The notes: a model not told the origin generated them from the sequence alone. A DNA stretch of 64,000 nucleotides from Paenibacillus mendelii (GCF_024498075.1 NZ_JANHOF010000001.1:1116001-1180000); one strand, 5' to 3'. Positions 24,768 through 33,726 are shown, counted from the first letter of the stretch. Program-made: numbers and translations.

Positions 24768-25898
24768 TTACGGTTTATTCCTCGTCTGCTCCGCTTGTAC
24801 GGTCGCATAAACGGGATAACCGCTTATGCATACATCATCGCCAATTTGCTCAAGGACCATATTCTTAAGCGGGATCGCATCGGCCATACGGTCGAACCCG
24901 CTGAACGTGAAGGCTTCGGGCGACTGCCCCCCAATGAGCTTCGGCGCCATGAACAGGATGATCTTATCGACAAGCCCAAGCTCCAGCATGGACCCGTTAA
25001 GACGGCCGCCTCCCTCGAGAAGCACCGAAGCAATCTCGCGTTCACCCAGCTTCTTCATCCCGTAAGCTAGGTCCACTCTTGGTCCGGGTCCGCAAGTAAT
25101 GATGCTGACTCCCTTGACCTCCAGCGCTGCGCGTTTCTCCGCGGGTGCGCCTGACGTTGTCAGCAGAATGACCGGAATGGATGCATCCTGGAGCAGCCGT
25201 GAATCGAGCGGCAGACGAAGCTGCGAGTCTACAACAATGCGTACGGGATGCAGGCCTGGAACAGATAATCTTGTCGTTAACTCAGGGTTGTCGGCTAGTG
25301 CAGTCTCAACACCGATCATAATGCCGCCATGCTGATGGCGCATCGTATGAACCCGCTCCCTTGCTTCAGGTCCGCTAACGAAGCGGCTGTCGCCGGTTTT
25401 GGCGGCGATTTTCCCATCAAGCGTCATGGCCGTCTTCAGCGTGATGAACGGCAGGCCAGTCGTAATATATTTGTTAAACGCTTCATTCATCGCAAGCGAT
25501 TCGGCCTCCAGCAATCCCACATCAACCTCAATGCCGGATTCGCGTAATCGTGCAATCCCCCGTCCGGCGACCTGCGGATTCGGATCGAGACAGGCTACGA
25601 CGACCCGCGCAGCCTTGGCCTCGATTATTCTCTCGCAGCATGGTGGCGTACGTCCGTAGTGGCTGCAGGGCTCGAGCGTGACATAGACGGTTGCCCCCTC
25701 TGCCTCGCTGCCGGCCATCTGCAGCGCATGGACTTCCGCATGCCCTTCTCCGCGCTTCAAGTGGGCTCCCAGACCGACAATTCGTCCCTCTTTCACGACA
25801 ACGCATCCCACGACCGGATTAACTTCCGTCTGTCCCTTCGCTTTGGATGCCATATCTAAGGCTAGACGCATATAGAAAGCGTCGTTCATCACTTCCAA
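24768..25898 (-). CDS. ribD: Riboflavin deaminase/reductase
   Basis: Bifunctional enzyme of 376 residues performing the second and third steps from GTP. The deaminase domain contains the zinc site HAEVHA and PCSHYGRTPPC, and the reductase domain has TLKTAMTLDGKIA and LLEGGGRLNGS. The first residues MEVMNDAFYMRLALDMA are family-like; an ATG at the fourth codon is an alternative. It is the first gene behind the riboswitch. Confidence 0.95.
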   Translation of the reverse strand: MEVMNDAFYMRLALDMASKAKGQTEVNPVVGCVVVKEGRIVGLGAHLKRGEGHAEVHALQMAGSEAEGATVYVTLEPCSHYGRTPPCCERIIEAKAARVVVACLDPNPQVAGRGIARLRESGIEVDVGLLEAESLAMNEAFNKYITTGLPFITLKTAMTLDGKIAAKTGDSRFVSGPEARERVHTMRHQHGGIMIGVETALADNPELTTRLSVPGLHPVRIVVDSQLRLPLDSRLLQDASIPVILLTTSGAPAEKRAALEVKGVSIITCGPGPRVDLAYGMKKLGEREIASVLLEGGGRLNGSMLELGLVDKIILFMAPKLIGGQSPEAFTFSGFDRMADAIPLKNMVLEQIGDDVCISGYPVYATVQAEQTRNKP

Positions 25899-25902
25899 GG
25901 AA

Positions 25903-25943
25903 ATAAAAAATCACCCCTAGCCGCAAAATGCCGACGGGGTGAT
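25903..25943 (-). terminator. Riboswitch-controlled terminator before ribD
   Basis: ATCACCCC and GGGGTGAT form a perfect stem on the minus strand and are followed by TTTTTATT. It sits between the FMN aptamer and ribD and is the likely expression platform. Confidence 0.9.
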
Positions 25944-26040
25944 GGCAGGGAATGACTAAAGACGCATTCAAACAAACCACTCAACTTTGTGAAAAAAGGA
26001 ACAAAGCGAGCGGAACGTATAAATGGTGCTCAATAGCCGT

Positions 26041-26241
26041 CTCCTTCTCCCATCCAGACTATACTGTCGGTCCCGGATTCACACCAGGTCCACCGTGCCG
26101 CCAAACCATGCCGCTTAGGGCGTATGGCTTAAGCGATCCGGGTCACGGACTGACAACACGAAGGCAAGCGCGTGTCCGTGGACACGTAGCAAGCCATCAT
26201 CTTGATCACCGCCGGTTGGGAATCTCACCCTACCCCGAAGG
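26041..26241 (-). promoter_or_regulatory. FMN riboswitch (RFN element)
   Basis: On the minus strand the conserved aptamer blocks occur in order: CCTTCGGGGTAGGGTGA, CCCAACCGGCGGT, a variable stem, TCAGTCCGTGACCCG, GGTGGACCTGGTGTGAAT, CCGGGACCGACAGTATAG and GGATGGGAGAAGGAG. Such RNAs bind FMN and end rib operon transcription when FMN is plentiful. A terminator follows at 25903-25943. Confidence 0.97.
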
Positions 26242-26264
26242 AAAGCTGCTGATACTTTGAAAAA

Positions 26265-26293
26265 ATGTTACCACTCTGCAATGAAAATTGCAA
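26265..26293 (-). promoter_or_regulatory. Promoter of the rib operon
   Basis: TTGCAA (26288-26293) and TAACAT (26265-26270) are 17 bases apart on the minus strand, with TGG before the -10, about 25-30 bases ahead of the aptamer. Confidence 0.65.
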
Positions 26294-26314
26294 CTTATTT
26301 TGAAAACCATCGAA

Positions 26315-26352
26315 ACAAGAAGCATGCCTGTCCGTCCAGGCATGCTTCTTGT
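26315..26352 (-). terminator. Terminator of the 26364 gene
   Basis: A perfect 14-bp stem, AAGAAGCATGCCTG with its complement around a 6-base loop, followed by GTTTCG. It is symmetric and could act in both directions. Confidence 0.75.
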
Positions 26353-26363
26353 TTCATTCTCAT

Positions 26364-26711
26364 TTATTTGTCGTAACCAGGCAATATCGAGTTCTGGTTC
26401 ATCAGCTTTGGCAGCAGATTCATCGATTCGATGTGTGCCCGCGTTTCCGGTGTTCCGAGCTCGTATACATAAGCGTATAAGTCCAGCAGGTTGTCGCTGA
26501 ACGTCTGCGTCGCCGGGTCGCGCTCAGCAGATTTATACGGCACCATGGCACGGCCGGATGTTCTGGCGTAATCGCGATCCTCCCGATCCAGCTTCTGCTG
26601 CAGTTGCTCCAGCTCCTCATCGGTTGCTTGGATGGTCAGCTGCTCGGAACGGGATGGCTGCGTCTCAATCGTTCGCGACGAAACGGAAATATAGTAGGTT
26701 TGCGGCTCCAT
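26364..26711 (-). CDS. Unknown hydrophilic protein
   Basis: Unrecognised 115-residue cytosolic protein. It begins MEPQTYYISVSSRTIETQPS, suggesting a beta strand-rich N-terminus, followed by a Glu/Gln-rich helix (DEELEQLQQKLDREDRDYAR) and a helical C-terminal half (DLYAYVYELGTPETRAHIESM). No catalytic motif or membrane segment was seen. AGAAAGGAG precedes the ATG. It lies between the rib operon and ppiB with its own terminator. Confidence 0.75.
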   Translation of the reverse strand: MEPQTYYISVSSRTIETQPSRSEQLTIQATDEELEQLQQKLDREDRDYARTSGRAMVPYKSAERDPATQTFSDNLLDLYAYVYELGTPETRAHIESMNLLPKLMNQNSILPGYDK

Positions 26712-26887
26712 CCGTCAGCACTCCTTTCTGCTTAACGTTACGCAAGGATTCTATTCAGCTGCCTTGCGGCGTTATTTGTCATTACACGAACCAATTCGGC
26801 TTGAAACACGAATAGCCCGCGCCGGTATGACACCGGGGCGGGCCAGTCTCATCCCCCGTACGGGGCGTGAGTGCTGCCTATTAAGTA

Positions 26888-27319
26888 TTAGATATCGACT
26901 ACTTCGACTTTCTCCATCTTGTCGTTTCCTTTAACGGCGTCAATATGCTCCATGCCCTTTGTCACTTTACCGAACACCGTGTGCCCTCCGTCCAGATGCG
27001 GCTGCGGTTGGTAGCAAATATAGAACTGGCTGCCACCGGTATTGCGGCCGGCATGCGCCATAGCGAGCGATCCGCGCTCATGCTTGTTCGGGTTGATTTC
27101 GCAATTGATCGTATAGCCAGGACCACCTGTACCTGTTCCGCTTGGGCAGCCGCCTTGTGCGACGAAGCCTGGGATAACACGGTGGAACGTGAGGCCGTTA
27201 TAGAAGCCTTCATTCGCTAGTTTCTCGAAGTTTGCCACTGTGTTTGGCGCATCTTGGTCAAACAGCTCGATCGTAACATCGGCTCCGTTGGCCAATTTAA
27301 TATTCGCTTGTTTTGCCAT
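26888..27319 (-). CDS. ppiB: Peptidyl-prolyl cis-trans isomerase (cyclophilin)
   Basis: Cytosolic cyclophilin of 143 residues. The active-site blocks are [13 protein letters not shown] (catalytic Arg), [13 protein letters not shown] and HTVFGKV. The first residues [15 protein letters not shown] follow GAGAGGATGG, which fixes the start at 27319; the longer reading to 27382 has no ribosome site. The neighbour lysA is adjacent to ppiB in B. subtilis as well. No signal peptide. Confidence 0.93.
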   Translation of the reverse strand: MAKQANIKLANGADVTIELFDQDAPNTVANFEKLANEGFYNGLTFHRVIPGFVAQGGCPSGTGTGGPGYTINCEINPNKHERGSLAMAHAGRNTGGSQFYICYQPQPHLDGGHTVFGKVTKGMEHIDAVKGNDKMEKVEVVDI

Positions 27320-27390
27320 TGTAATCCATCCTCTCGACTCTAGATTAAGGTTATATCTGCGTTTATGAGCCCCTTCGGGCAAACACCGCC

Positions 27391-27419
27391 ATTATACCAT
27401 GAACGTTTCCAAGAATAAA
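27391..27419 (-). promoter_or_regulatory. Extended -10 promoter of ppiB
   Basis: TGGTATAAT on the minus strand (27391-27399) is an extended -10 element. A weak TTTATT lies 17 bases upstream. The start codon is about 70 bases further on. Confidence 0.6.
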
Positions 27420-27420
27420 A

Positions 27421-27470
27421 GCTTGTCCCCTGGATCGAAGTGACGGGCTGTCACGATCCAGGGGACGCTT
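27421..27470 (-). terminator. Terminator of lysA
   Basis: A perfect 13-bp stem, GTCCCCTGGATCG with CGATCCAGGGGAC, with a nested GTGAC/GTCAC stem; CTTTTATTC follows on the minus strand. It overlaps the ppiB promoter region. Confidence 0.85.
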
Positions 27471-27508
27471 GACCGGGGGGTTCGCCCTCCAGGTGGTTAT
27501 GGGATACC

Positions 27509-28840
27509 TTATTTGGCAGCTGAGGCTTGTTTCATGCGGGCTGGCATAACGTCGTTGCCGATGATGTCGTCAAGCGATTCGCGCTTAACGGCCACGTCGG
27601 CCTGTCCATCCTTCACGAAGACAACCGCCGGACGGCGAATCCGGTTATAGTTGCTTGCCATAGCGTAGTTATAAGCGCCCGTGCAAAATACGGCTAACAG
27701 GTCGCCGATTTCGGCCTTGGGCAGCTCGCAGTCGATAATGAGCTTGTCGCCGCTCTCGCAGCATTTGCCGGCGACCGTGACGGTTTCTTCGATTGGCGCG
27801 TTCGCGCGGTTTGCAATAACCGCTTCGTACTTGGACTCGTACAGAGCCGGACGCGGATTGTCAGTCATACCGCCATCAACGGCAATATACTTGCGAACGC
27901 CCGGTATTTCTTTACTTGTACCGATTGTGTATAGCGTCGTACCCGCATCGCCAACCATACTGCGGCCCGGCTCAACCCAAATTTCCGGAAGCGGGTAGTT
28001 CGCTTCGGAGAAGTTTGCTTTGATGGAGTCCGTAATGGCTTGGATGTACTGCGAAACCGGAAGCGGCTTGTCTTCGGCAGTGTAACGGATACCGAATCCT
28101 CCGCCCAAATTAATGACGCGGAACGTCACATTCAGCTCACTGCGCACTTGAACGGCGAAGCCCGCTACTTTGGCAGCAGCCATCTGGAAGCCTTCCACCT
28201 CGAAAATTTGCGAACCGATGTGGGAATGAACGCCCAGCAGCTCCAGATTAGGGAGCGCGTCAGCTTCCTGAATCGCGCGGTAGGCCGAGCCATTGGCAAG
28301 GTCGAAGCCGAACTTCGAATCCTGTTGTCCTGTCGAGATATAGTCATGCGTATGCGCTTCAACACCCGGCGTAATGCGGAGCAGCACGTTTGCTCGTTTG
28401 CCCTTGTCGCCGGCAAGCGCGTTGAGCAGCTGAAGCTCGATAAAGTTATCCACTACGAAGCAGCCGATGTTCGCATCGAGCGCCATGTTGATTTCGTCCG
28501 GCGTCTTGTTGTTGCCGTGGAAATGAATGCGCTGAACCGGGAAGCCGGCCTTGAGAGCCGTATACAGCTCGCCGTCGGACACGACGTCCAGCGACAGATC
28601 CTCCTGCTCGGCAATGGCGCACATCGCCATGACGCTGAATGCCTTGCTTGCGTAGGCAACCTGGAATTTCAGACCGGATGCCCGGAACGACTCCACGTAT
28701 TCGCGTGCACGCTGGCGAACGAGCGCCTCATCGACAATATAAAGCGGTGTTCCGTATTGTTTAGCCAAATCAGTCGTATCACAACCACCGATTTCTAAGT
28801 GTCCTTGTGCGTTGATTTTGCTGGTACCGTGTAAATACAT
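27509..28840 (-). CDS. lysA: Diaminopimelate decarboxylase
   Basis: PLP enzyme that makes lysine from meso-diaminopimelate. The PLP lysine is in VAYASKAFS, followed by HFHGNNK, LGVHSHIGSQ, NLGGGFGI, EPGRSMVGDAG and the active-site CCESGDK. From the ATG at 28840 it has 443 residues. ACGGAGGG lies 6-7 bases upstream of that ATG; a longer reading to 28891 is not needed. It follows the spoVA genes as in B. subtilis but has its own transcription signals. Confidence 0.95.
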   Translation of the reverse strand: MYLHGTSKINAQGHLEIGGCDTTDLAKQYGTPLYIVDEALVRQRAREYVESFRASGLKFQVAYASKAFSVMAMCAIAEQEDLSLDVVSDGELYTALKAGFPVQRIHFHGNNKTPDEINMALDANIGCFVVDNFIELQLLNALAGDKGKRANVLLRITPGVEAHTHDYISTGQQDSKFGFDLANGSAYRAIQEADALPNLELLGVHSHIGSQIFEVEGFQMAAAKVAGFAVQVRSELNVTFRVINLGGGFGIRYTAEDKPLPVSQYIQAITDSIKANFSEANYPLPEIWVEPGRSMVGDAGTTLYTIGTSKEIPGVRKYIAVDGGMTDNPRPALYESKYEAVIANRANAPIEETVTVAGKCCESGDKLIIDCELPKAEIGDLLAVFCTGAYNYAMASNYNRIRRPAVVFVKDGQADVAVKRESLDDIIGNDVMPARMKQASAAK

Positions 28841-28969
28841 TGTTTTCCCTCCGTCGTTCTCCATGTTTATCCACTGATTGACTTGCACCATTGAACATCA
28901 GTATACAACAGGATGACTGCCCGGATAAATGGATAAATTCGCATTTCATTTGCATTATTTGTGAACCGC

Positions 28970-30754
28970 TTATCCGTTTCCTTTGGCCTTGGGCATCTTA
29001 TCCCGCTGCTGCGGCTTCAGCAGGTTTGGCCGTGTCCTGTTGTGAAGTACAGGCATCCGGAATATGACGTTCCACATCCCCTTCAGATCGAACGGAATGA
29101 ACGGCCACATGTAAGGCCGGTTAAAGGAACGCTCCGTTGCTAACATGATAAGCAGCAGCGTCGTCACCAACATAAACCCGGGCACCTTGAACAGAGCAAC
29201 CGCTACGATGAGCACGAGCCGGACAATCCGGTTGGCCAGTCCTAATTCATAGCTGGGCGTTGCGAACATGCCGATGGCCGCAACCGCCATATATAAGATG
29301 ACTTCGTTCACGAACAGACCTGTCTTAACGGCAATATCTCCGATCAAAATGGCAGCGACTAGCGACATCGCGGTAGACAGCGGCGCAGGTGTATGTACAG
29401 CTGCCAAGCGCATCAGATCCACCCCGCCCTCGGCAAGCAGAAACTGCGCGACCATCGGTATCTTCCCCGCTTCCTGTGCGCCTAAGAAAGAGAGTGCAGG
29501 CGGTTTAAGCTCTGGTTGAAGGGTAAACAGAAACCAGAGCGGCAGGACAAACAGAGACGACAATATACCGAAGTACCTAATCCATCGTAAATAGGTGCCA
29601 ATAAACGGGGTTTGCCTATTTTCTTCCGCATGCTGGATATGATCGAAGTAGGTCGTCGGCAAAATCATGACGCTGGGTGACGTATCGACGAAAACCGCCA
29701 CATTCCCTTCCAGCAAATGGGCGGCCACCACATCCGGACGCTCTGAATATCGGACGAGCGGAAACGGGCTCCATCCCCGTTTTACCGTCGCCTCTTCAAG
29801 CTGTTTGTCCGCCAGCGGCAAGCCATCCAGCTTCACCTGCTCGATCTTGTCGCGAATCGACTTCAGCAGCTCTTTATCCACGATATCGTCGATAAAAGCA
29901 ATGCAGACATCCGTCTGCGTTCGTTCACCGACGCGCATGATTTCGTAACGCAGCTGCTTATCCCGCAATCTGCGTCTGACGAGCGTCACGTTAACCATCA
30001 GCGTCTCGACAAAGCCGTCGCGGCTGCCGCGCACGACGCGTTCAAGGGAAGGCTCTTCCGGTCCGCGGCCAGGGAATCGCTTGGCATCAATGAGTAGCAC
30101 GGCAGCCTCGCCGTCAATATAGAGCGCGCTGGCTCCGGACAGCACATCCGTCATCATGCTGTTCCAATCGGTCTCGTGCGTTACCTGAACGGCAGGCACA
30201 TACAACTCCAGGAACGACCGGAAGGCGTTCGACGACAAGTCGTCCGGCTGCAAATAGGTCAGCCGTATCAAGACCTCGGTCAGCACTTCATCCTTCGCGA
30301 AACCGTTCATGAAAAAAAGCGCTGTCCGCTTATCGCCGAACGTCATTTCCCTTACCACGACGTCAAAGCTGACCTTATAACCCACCTGTTTCTCCAGCAT
30401 CTCGATATAATCTTCGATTCTGTCCGGAATCGGGGTTTGCCTCGGCTTATCCTCCTTCTTCTTATCGCCCCCTTTTTTCATATGGGCAATAATGGGGATT
30501 TCTTCGATTTCTATGTCGAGAGGATCACCCGCATCTTCAGACTGATGCCCCCCTCTTCCTCGCGCTTGCTCCTCCTTAACTTCCTCAACTTCCTTTACTT
30601 CGTTAGCTTCCCCCTCAGCTCGCACCTTGCCCTCATCCTCGGCTGCGTTAACATGCCCTTCGGCTTCTTCCTTCCGATACGTAAAGAGTTGAATCGGTTT
30701 CTTGAATTTCGTTTTTCCTCTATCGTTTGATTCTTCGTTATCGTAATCGCCCAT
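28970..30754 (-). CDS. spoVAF: Spore germination protein SpoVAF
   Basis: GerA-family membrane protein made in the forespore and placed in the inner spore membrane. Residues about 1-105 are hydrophilic, mostly Glu/Lys-rich low complexity (EANEVKEVEEVKEEQARGR), then the family domain begins at RIEDYIEMLEKQVGYKVSFD and runs through conserved DIVDKELLKSI and ERPDVVAAHLLEGNVAVFVDTSP. About five membrane helices follow. At 594 residues it exceeds B. subtilis SpoVAF by roughly 100, owing to this N-terminal tract. It is downstream of spoVAB. Confidence 0.92.
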   Translation of the reverse strand: MGDYDNEESNDRGKTKFKKPIQLFTYRKEEAEGHVNAAEDEGKVRAEGEANEVKEVEEVKEEQARGRGGHQSEDAGDPLDIEIEEIPIIAHMKKGGDKKKEDKPRQTPIPDRIEDYIEMLEKQVGYKVSFDVVVREMTFGDKRTALFFMNGFAKDEVLTEVLIRLTYLQPDDLSSNAFRSFLELYVPAVQVTHETDWNSMMTDVLSGASALYIDGEAAVLLIDAKRFPGRGPEEPSLERVVRGSRDGFVETLMVNVTLVRRRLRDKQLRYEIMRVGERTQTDVCIAFIDDIVDKELLKSIRDKIEQVKLDGLPLADKQLEEATVKRGWSPFPLVRYSERPDVVAAHLLEGNVAVFVDTSPSVMILPTTYFDHIQHAEENRQTPFIGTYLRWIRYFGILSSLFVLPLWFLFTLQPELKPPALSFLGAQEAGKIPMVAQFLLAEGGVDLMRLAAVHTPAPLSTAMSLVAAILIGDIAVKTGLFVNEVILYMAVAAIGMFATPSYELGLANRIVRLVLIVAVALFKVPGFMLVTTLLLIMLATERSFNRPYMWPFIPFDLKGMWNVIFRMPVLHNRTRPNLLKPQQRDKMPKAKGNG

Positions 30755-30790
30755 GCTGCCTCTCCTTCCTTAAGCATCCTCTACGGGACA

Positions 30791-31225
30791 TTAGGTCTTC
30801 CATTGAAACACGAGCCAGTCGAACAAGGAACCGGCGACTTTGCCCAATACCATAGCCATGACAAAGGAGGCGAGGAATGCCTGCAGCCGCAGCCGCTTTG
30901 CCAATATAGGCAGCACATTCATCACCTCGGTCAGCGCTGCAGCCAGCATGCCGACGAATATACCGTCCAGCAGACCAATGAATAGAAGCGTCACAATATG
31001 AGGCAGCGAAACGGACCAGTTCATAAAATCGGCCAACGACCAAAACACCGCACCCAAAACGACAGCTGTTTCGAACCAGGCTGACTTCCGGTAAGCTTGC
31101 CCCATCTGGGCCAAGCGCGGTATTAAATCCAGGACGATCAGCAGCGAAACCAATCCGCTCCCCACCGCGATCCCGCCGGCTAATCCGAGCACGACAATAA
31201 ACAGATGACTCGCCCAGCTAATCAT
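30791..31225 (-). CDS. spoVAB: Stage V sporulation protein AB
   Basis: Small polytopic membrane protein of 144 residues, with helices at about 8-30, 50-70, 75-100 and 115-140. Conserved parts include GLAGGIAVGSGLVSLL, DLIPRLAQMG and FIGLLDGIFVGMLAAALTEV. SpoVA proteins move dipicolinic acid into the forespore. The start overlaps the spoVAA stop (ATGA). Confidence 0.92.
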   Translation of the reverse strand: MISWASHLFIVVLGLAGGIAVGSGLVSLLIVLDLIPRLAQMGQAYRKSAWFETAVVLGAVFWSLADFMNWSVSLPHIVTLLFIGLLDGIFVGMLAAALTEVMNVLPILAKRLRLQAFLASFVMAMVLGKVAGSLFDWLVFQWKT

Positions 31226-31863
31226 GAGTTCTTCCTTTCGCCGCGTTCGTTCTTGATTCGCATTTCCTCGGCAATGACATAGTCGTTCACGCTCTCCTCA
31301 TACATAAACAGCTCCACCTCCAGCGGGTTCGGCTCTTCGTTCATTCGCTTGCGGAACAGATGATTGAAGAACACCAGCATGCCGATGCCAATGCCCAGCG
31401 AATACGGAATCTGGAACCATAACGGATGCTCCGACTTCTCCCCCGTCACCAGCTCCGTAATTCGCTGATGCACCTCCTTCATGCTGACGTCCGTGTGAAA
31501 GTTCATAATGGCGAGACCAGCCCCGAAGAACAGCAGCAGCCACGCCGCTATCAGCACGGCAATACGGGGCTTGGGGGGCGTATCCGCGACAATGACGAGC
31601 ACCTGCGGATCGCCGAACGTCTCGACTACTACACCGGGGGCCGCCTCGCGAATCGCCTTGACGATTTGCAGCATGTCGATCACGACGCGGTTGCCGTCCT
31701 CCGGACGGTGCCGGTGAAGCACGAGCGAATGAAGCCGCTGCTCCAGCTCCGTATCGGCTGCAAATAGCCTCGCCGCCGACCCCAGCGTAACCATATTGTT
31801 TGGCTTGATGCCAATCCGTTTGCGCAACCGCAAATAGAGGGTCGAAGACATATCTTCCGTCAA
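31222..31863 (-). CDS. spoVAA: Stage V sporulation protein AA
   Basis: Sporulation membrane protein of 213 residues, with an N-terminal soluble domain (TLYLRLRKRIGIKPNN then LGSAARLFAA) and two membrane helices at about 105-122 and 152-170. The start is TTG at 31863, 6 bases after GGAGGGA. It overlaps spoVAB by 4 bases. The forespore role is known from Bacillus. Confidence 0.9.
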   Translation of the reverse strand: MTEDMSSTLYLRLRKRIGIKPNNMVTLGSAARLFAADTELEQRLHSLVLHRHRPEDGNRVVIDMLQIVKAIREAAPGVVVETFGDPQVLVIVADTPPKPRIAVLIAAWLLLFFGAGLAIMNFHTDVSMKEVHQRITELVTGEKSEHPLWFQIPYSLGIGIGMLVFFNHLFRKRMNEEPNPLEVELFMYEESVNDYVIAEEMRIKNERGERKNS

Positions 31864-31913
31864 CGCACATCCCTCCTAAGTTTAAGATTCATTCCACCTA
31901 TTGCTGCCTCCGT

Positions 31914-31920
31914 TAGTATG
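31914..31920 (-). promoter_or_regulatory. Possible SigG-type -10 element before spoVAA
   Basis: CATACTA on the minus strand fits the CATnnTA form of SigG -10 elements about 50 bases before the start. A well-spaced -35 was not found, only GCATG 22 bases upstream. Confidence 0.35.
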
Positions 31921-31945
31921 AGATAAGAAGGGCTAGGATAATCAT

Positions 31946-31983
31946 GCAAAAAGACCAAATCGCCCTATTGGGCAATTTGGTCT
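31946..31983 (-). terminator. Terminator overlapping the end of sigF
   Basis: GACCAAATTGCCC pairs with GGGCGATTTGGTC and five T residues follow on the minus strand. The sigF stop codon lies at the loop, so the ascending stem is coding sequence. It separates spoIIA-sigF from spoVA. Confidence 0.85.
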
Positions 31984-32720
31984 CGGATCAACTGCAATAT
32001 TTTCTTCTCCAGCCTCGACACCTGCACTTGGGAAATGCCGAGTCTTGCCGCTACTTCCGACTGGGTCTGATCGCGGTAATAGCGGAGAAACACGATAAGC
32101 CGCTCCCGCTCCGACAAGCCGCCGATCGCTTCATTGAGCGCCAGCTTATCGAACCAGCGCTCTTGGGAATCATCAGCTATCTGATCCATCAGCGTAATCG
32201 GATCGCCGTCATTCTCGAACACGGTTTCATGAATCGAGGTCGGCGGTTTATTCGCTTCCTGAGCGAACACGACGTCCTCCGGGCTTATCCCGAGCTGTTC
32301 CGCCACCTCTTTAATAGTGGGCAGCCGGCCGAGCACCTTCGATAATTCGTCCTTCGTCTTGCGCACCTTATTGGCTGTTTCTTTCAGCGACCGGCTTACC
32401 TTCAGCGTTCCGTCATCACGGAGGAACCGTTGAATTTCGCCTATAATCATCGGCACCGCGTAGGTGGAGAATTTCACGTCATACGACAGATCGAACTTAT
32501 CCACAGACTTCAGCAGGCCTATGCATCCGATCTGGAATAGATCCTCGGGCTCGTAGCCGCGGCCCATAAACCGCTGCACGACCGACCAGACCAATCGTAT
32601 GTTGCAGTGTACGAGCGTATCGCGGGCAACGGAATCGCCGGATTGACTAAGGGCAATGAGCCGCTTCACTTCAGAATCGTCCAAATAAGGCTGCGCCGTT
32701 TTTTTCATATCGACTTCCAT
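31965..32720 (-). CDS. sigF: Forespore sigma factor SigF
   Basis: Sigma-70 family factor that starts forespore gene expression. Region 2 is clear in NIRLVWSVVQRFMGRGYEPEDLFQ and KFSTYAVPMIIGEIQRFLRDDG; region 4 ends in QTQSEVAARLGISQVQVSRLEKKIL. The reading starts MEVDMKKTAQPYLDDSEV (251 residues) from the ATG at 32720 with AGGGG 9 bases upstream; an in-frame TTG at 32729 is less likely. Third gene of the spoIIA operon, held inactive by SpoIIAB. Confidence 0.96.
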   Translation of the reverse strand: MEVDMKKTAQPYLDDSEVKRLIALSQSGDSVARDTLVHCNIRLVWSVVQRFMGRGYEPEDLFQIGCIGLLKSVDKFDLSYDVKFSTYAVPMIIGEIQRFLRDDGTLKVSRSLKETANKVRKTKDELSKVLGRLPTIKEVAEQLGISPEDVVFAQEANKPPTSIHETVFENDGDPITLMDQIADDSQERWFDKLALNEAIGGLSERERLIVFLRYYRDQTQSEVAARLGISQVQVSRLEKKILQLIRDQIAQ

Positions 32721-32740
32721 GAGGTCCAACCCCTACGCGC

Positions 32741-33187
32741 TTAGTTAAACAGCGCTTTTTTCGATTCGATACGCTTGGTCATCGCAATGGATGTACCCCT
32801 GCCCGGTTCACTCGACACGTCAAATCCGTCCATGAAGTTTTCCATAATCGTGAAACCCATGCCCGATCGTTCCATCTCCGGCTTGGAGGTGAACAACGGC
32901 TGCCGAGCCAAATCCAAATCCTCAATCCCGCTGCCGTTGTCCTTGACGATCAGCGTGATGGTGTCCACCTCAATCATCGCTTCGATGGTGACCATTCCGC
33001 TCGGATCACTCTCGTAGCCATGGATGATGGCATTAGTCACGGCCTCAGAGACGACCGTCTTCAAATCGTTCAGCTCCTCCATCGTCGGATCGAGCTGAGA
33101 GACGAACGCAGCGACTGCGACGCGCGCGAATGCCTCATTTTCCGAACGTGCGGAGAACGTCAGCCTCATCTCATTCGTTCCGTTCAT
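32741..33187 (-). CDS. spoIIAB: Anti-sigma F factor SpoIIAB
   Basis: GHKL-fold ATPase and serine kinase that binds SigF and phosphorylates SpoIIAA. N-box [12 protein letters not shown]1 box DNGSGI and the GMGF block form the ATP site. Length is 148 residues. The ATG overlaps the spoIIAA stop by 4 bases. The first codons [20 protein letters not shown] are typical. Confidence 0.96.
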   Translation of the reverse strand: MNGTNEMRLTFSARSENEAFARVAVAAFVSQLDPTMEELNDLKTVVSEAVTNAIIHGYESDPSGMVTIEAMIEVDTITLIVKDNGSGIEDLDLARQPLFTSKPEMERSGMGFTIMENFMDGFDVSSEPGRGTSIAMTKRIESKKALFN

Positions 33188-33537
33188 GAAACGACCTCCA
33201 GACTTGTGAGCGCGAGCCGCTCATTATCGTGAATCGGCAATATTTTGAACAGCCCGGAAAGCTCGAACAGACGATAGACACCGGGATTGACATCGCAGAC
33301 GACCATTTTGCCATCCTTGGCCTTCAACTGCTTGTACCGGCCGAGAATGACGCCTAGACCCGAGCTGTCCATAAACAGGAGACCCTTCAAACTCAGAATG
33401 ACATGATCGCTGCCGCCGCGCAGTATAGCCTCTTCCATCTTAAAGCGGACAGCGTCAGCCGTATGGTGGTCCAGCTCTCCGCGCAGCCTTACGATAAGCA
33501 CATTGCGGTAATGCTCCAGTTCAACCTGCAAACTCAT
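33184..33537 (-). CDS. spoIIAA: Anti-sigma F factor antagonist SpoIIAA
   Basis: STAS-domain protein of 117 residues that frees SigF when dephosphorylated. The phospho-acceptor serine is Ser58 in [15 protein letters not shown]. The start at 33537 follows TAGGAG by about 9 bases; 26 further in-frame codons upstream lack a site. It is first of spoIIAA-spoIIAB-sigF, behind a SigH-like promoter. Confidence 0.95.
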   Translation of the reverse strand: MSLQVELEHYRNVLIVRLRGELDHHTADAVRFKMEEAILRGGSDHVILSLKGLLFMDSSGLGVILGRYKQLKAKDGKMVVCDVNPGVYRLFELSGLFKILPIHDNERLALTSLEVVS

Positions 33538-33660
33538 AGCTCGTTCAACTCCTAAACGTTTTTGCGTAGCTCTGCCGAGGCTGCTTACCCGCAATCGCAA
33601 GGCCCTTGCAACCACCGCTTCGAAAACGTCGGCCGCCTTGAATAGCGGCTCTGAACAAGC

Positions 33661-33689
33661 ATTTCTACGAGTCTGCAGCTATTTCCTGC
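33661..33689 (-). promoter_or_regulatory. SigH-type promoter of the spoIIA operon
   Basis: GCAGGAAAT (33681-33689) and GTAGAAAT (33661-33668) are 12 bases apart on the minus strand, close to the SigH consensus RnAGGAwWW-N11-12-RnnGAAT. TGTCGGG, a degenerate Spo0A box, lies just upstream. Confidence 0.55.
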
Positions 33690-33726
33690 CTCCCGACAAA
33701 ACTAGAAGCAGGACGCTAAGAGCTGA

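Noticed and set aside
26815-26842. GCCCGC/GCGGGC hairpin as ppiB terminator
   Set aside because: No T tract follows on the minus strand; kept out as a terminator call.
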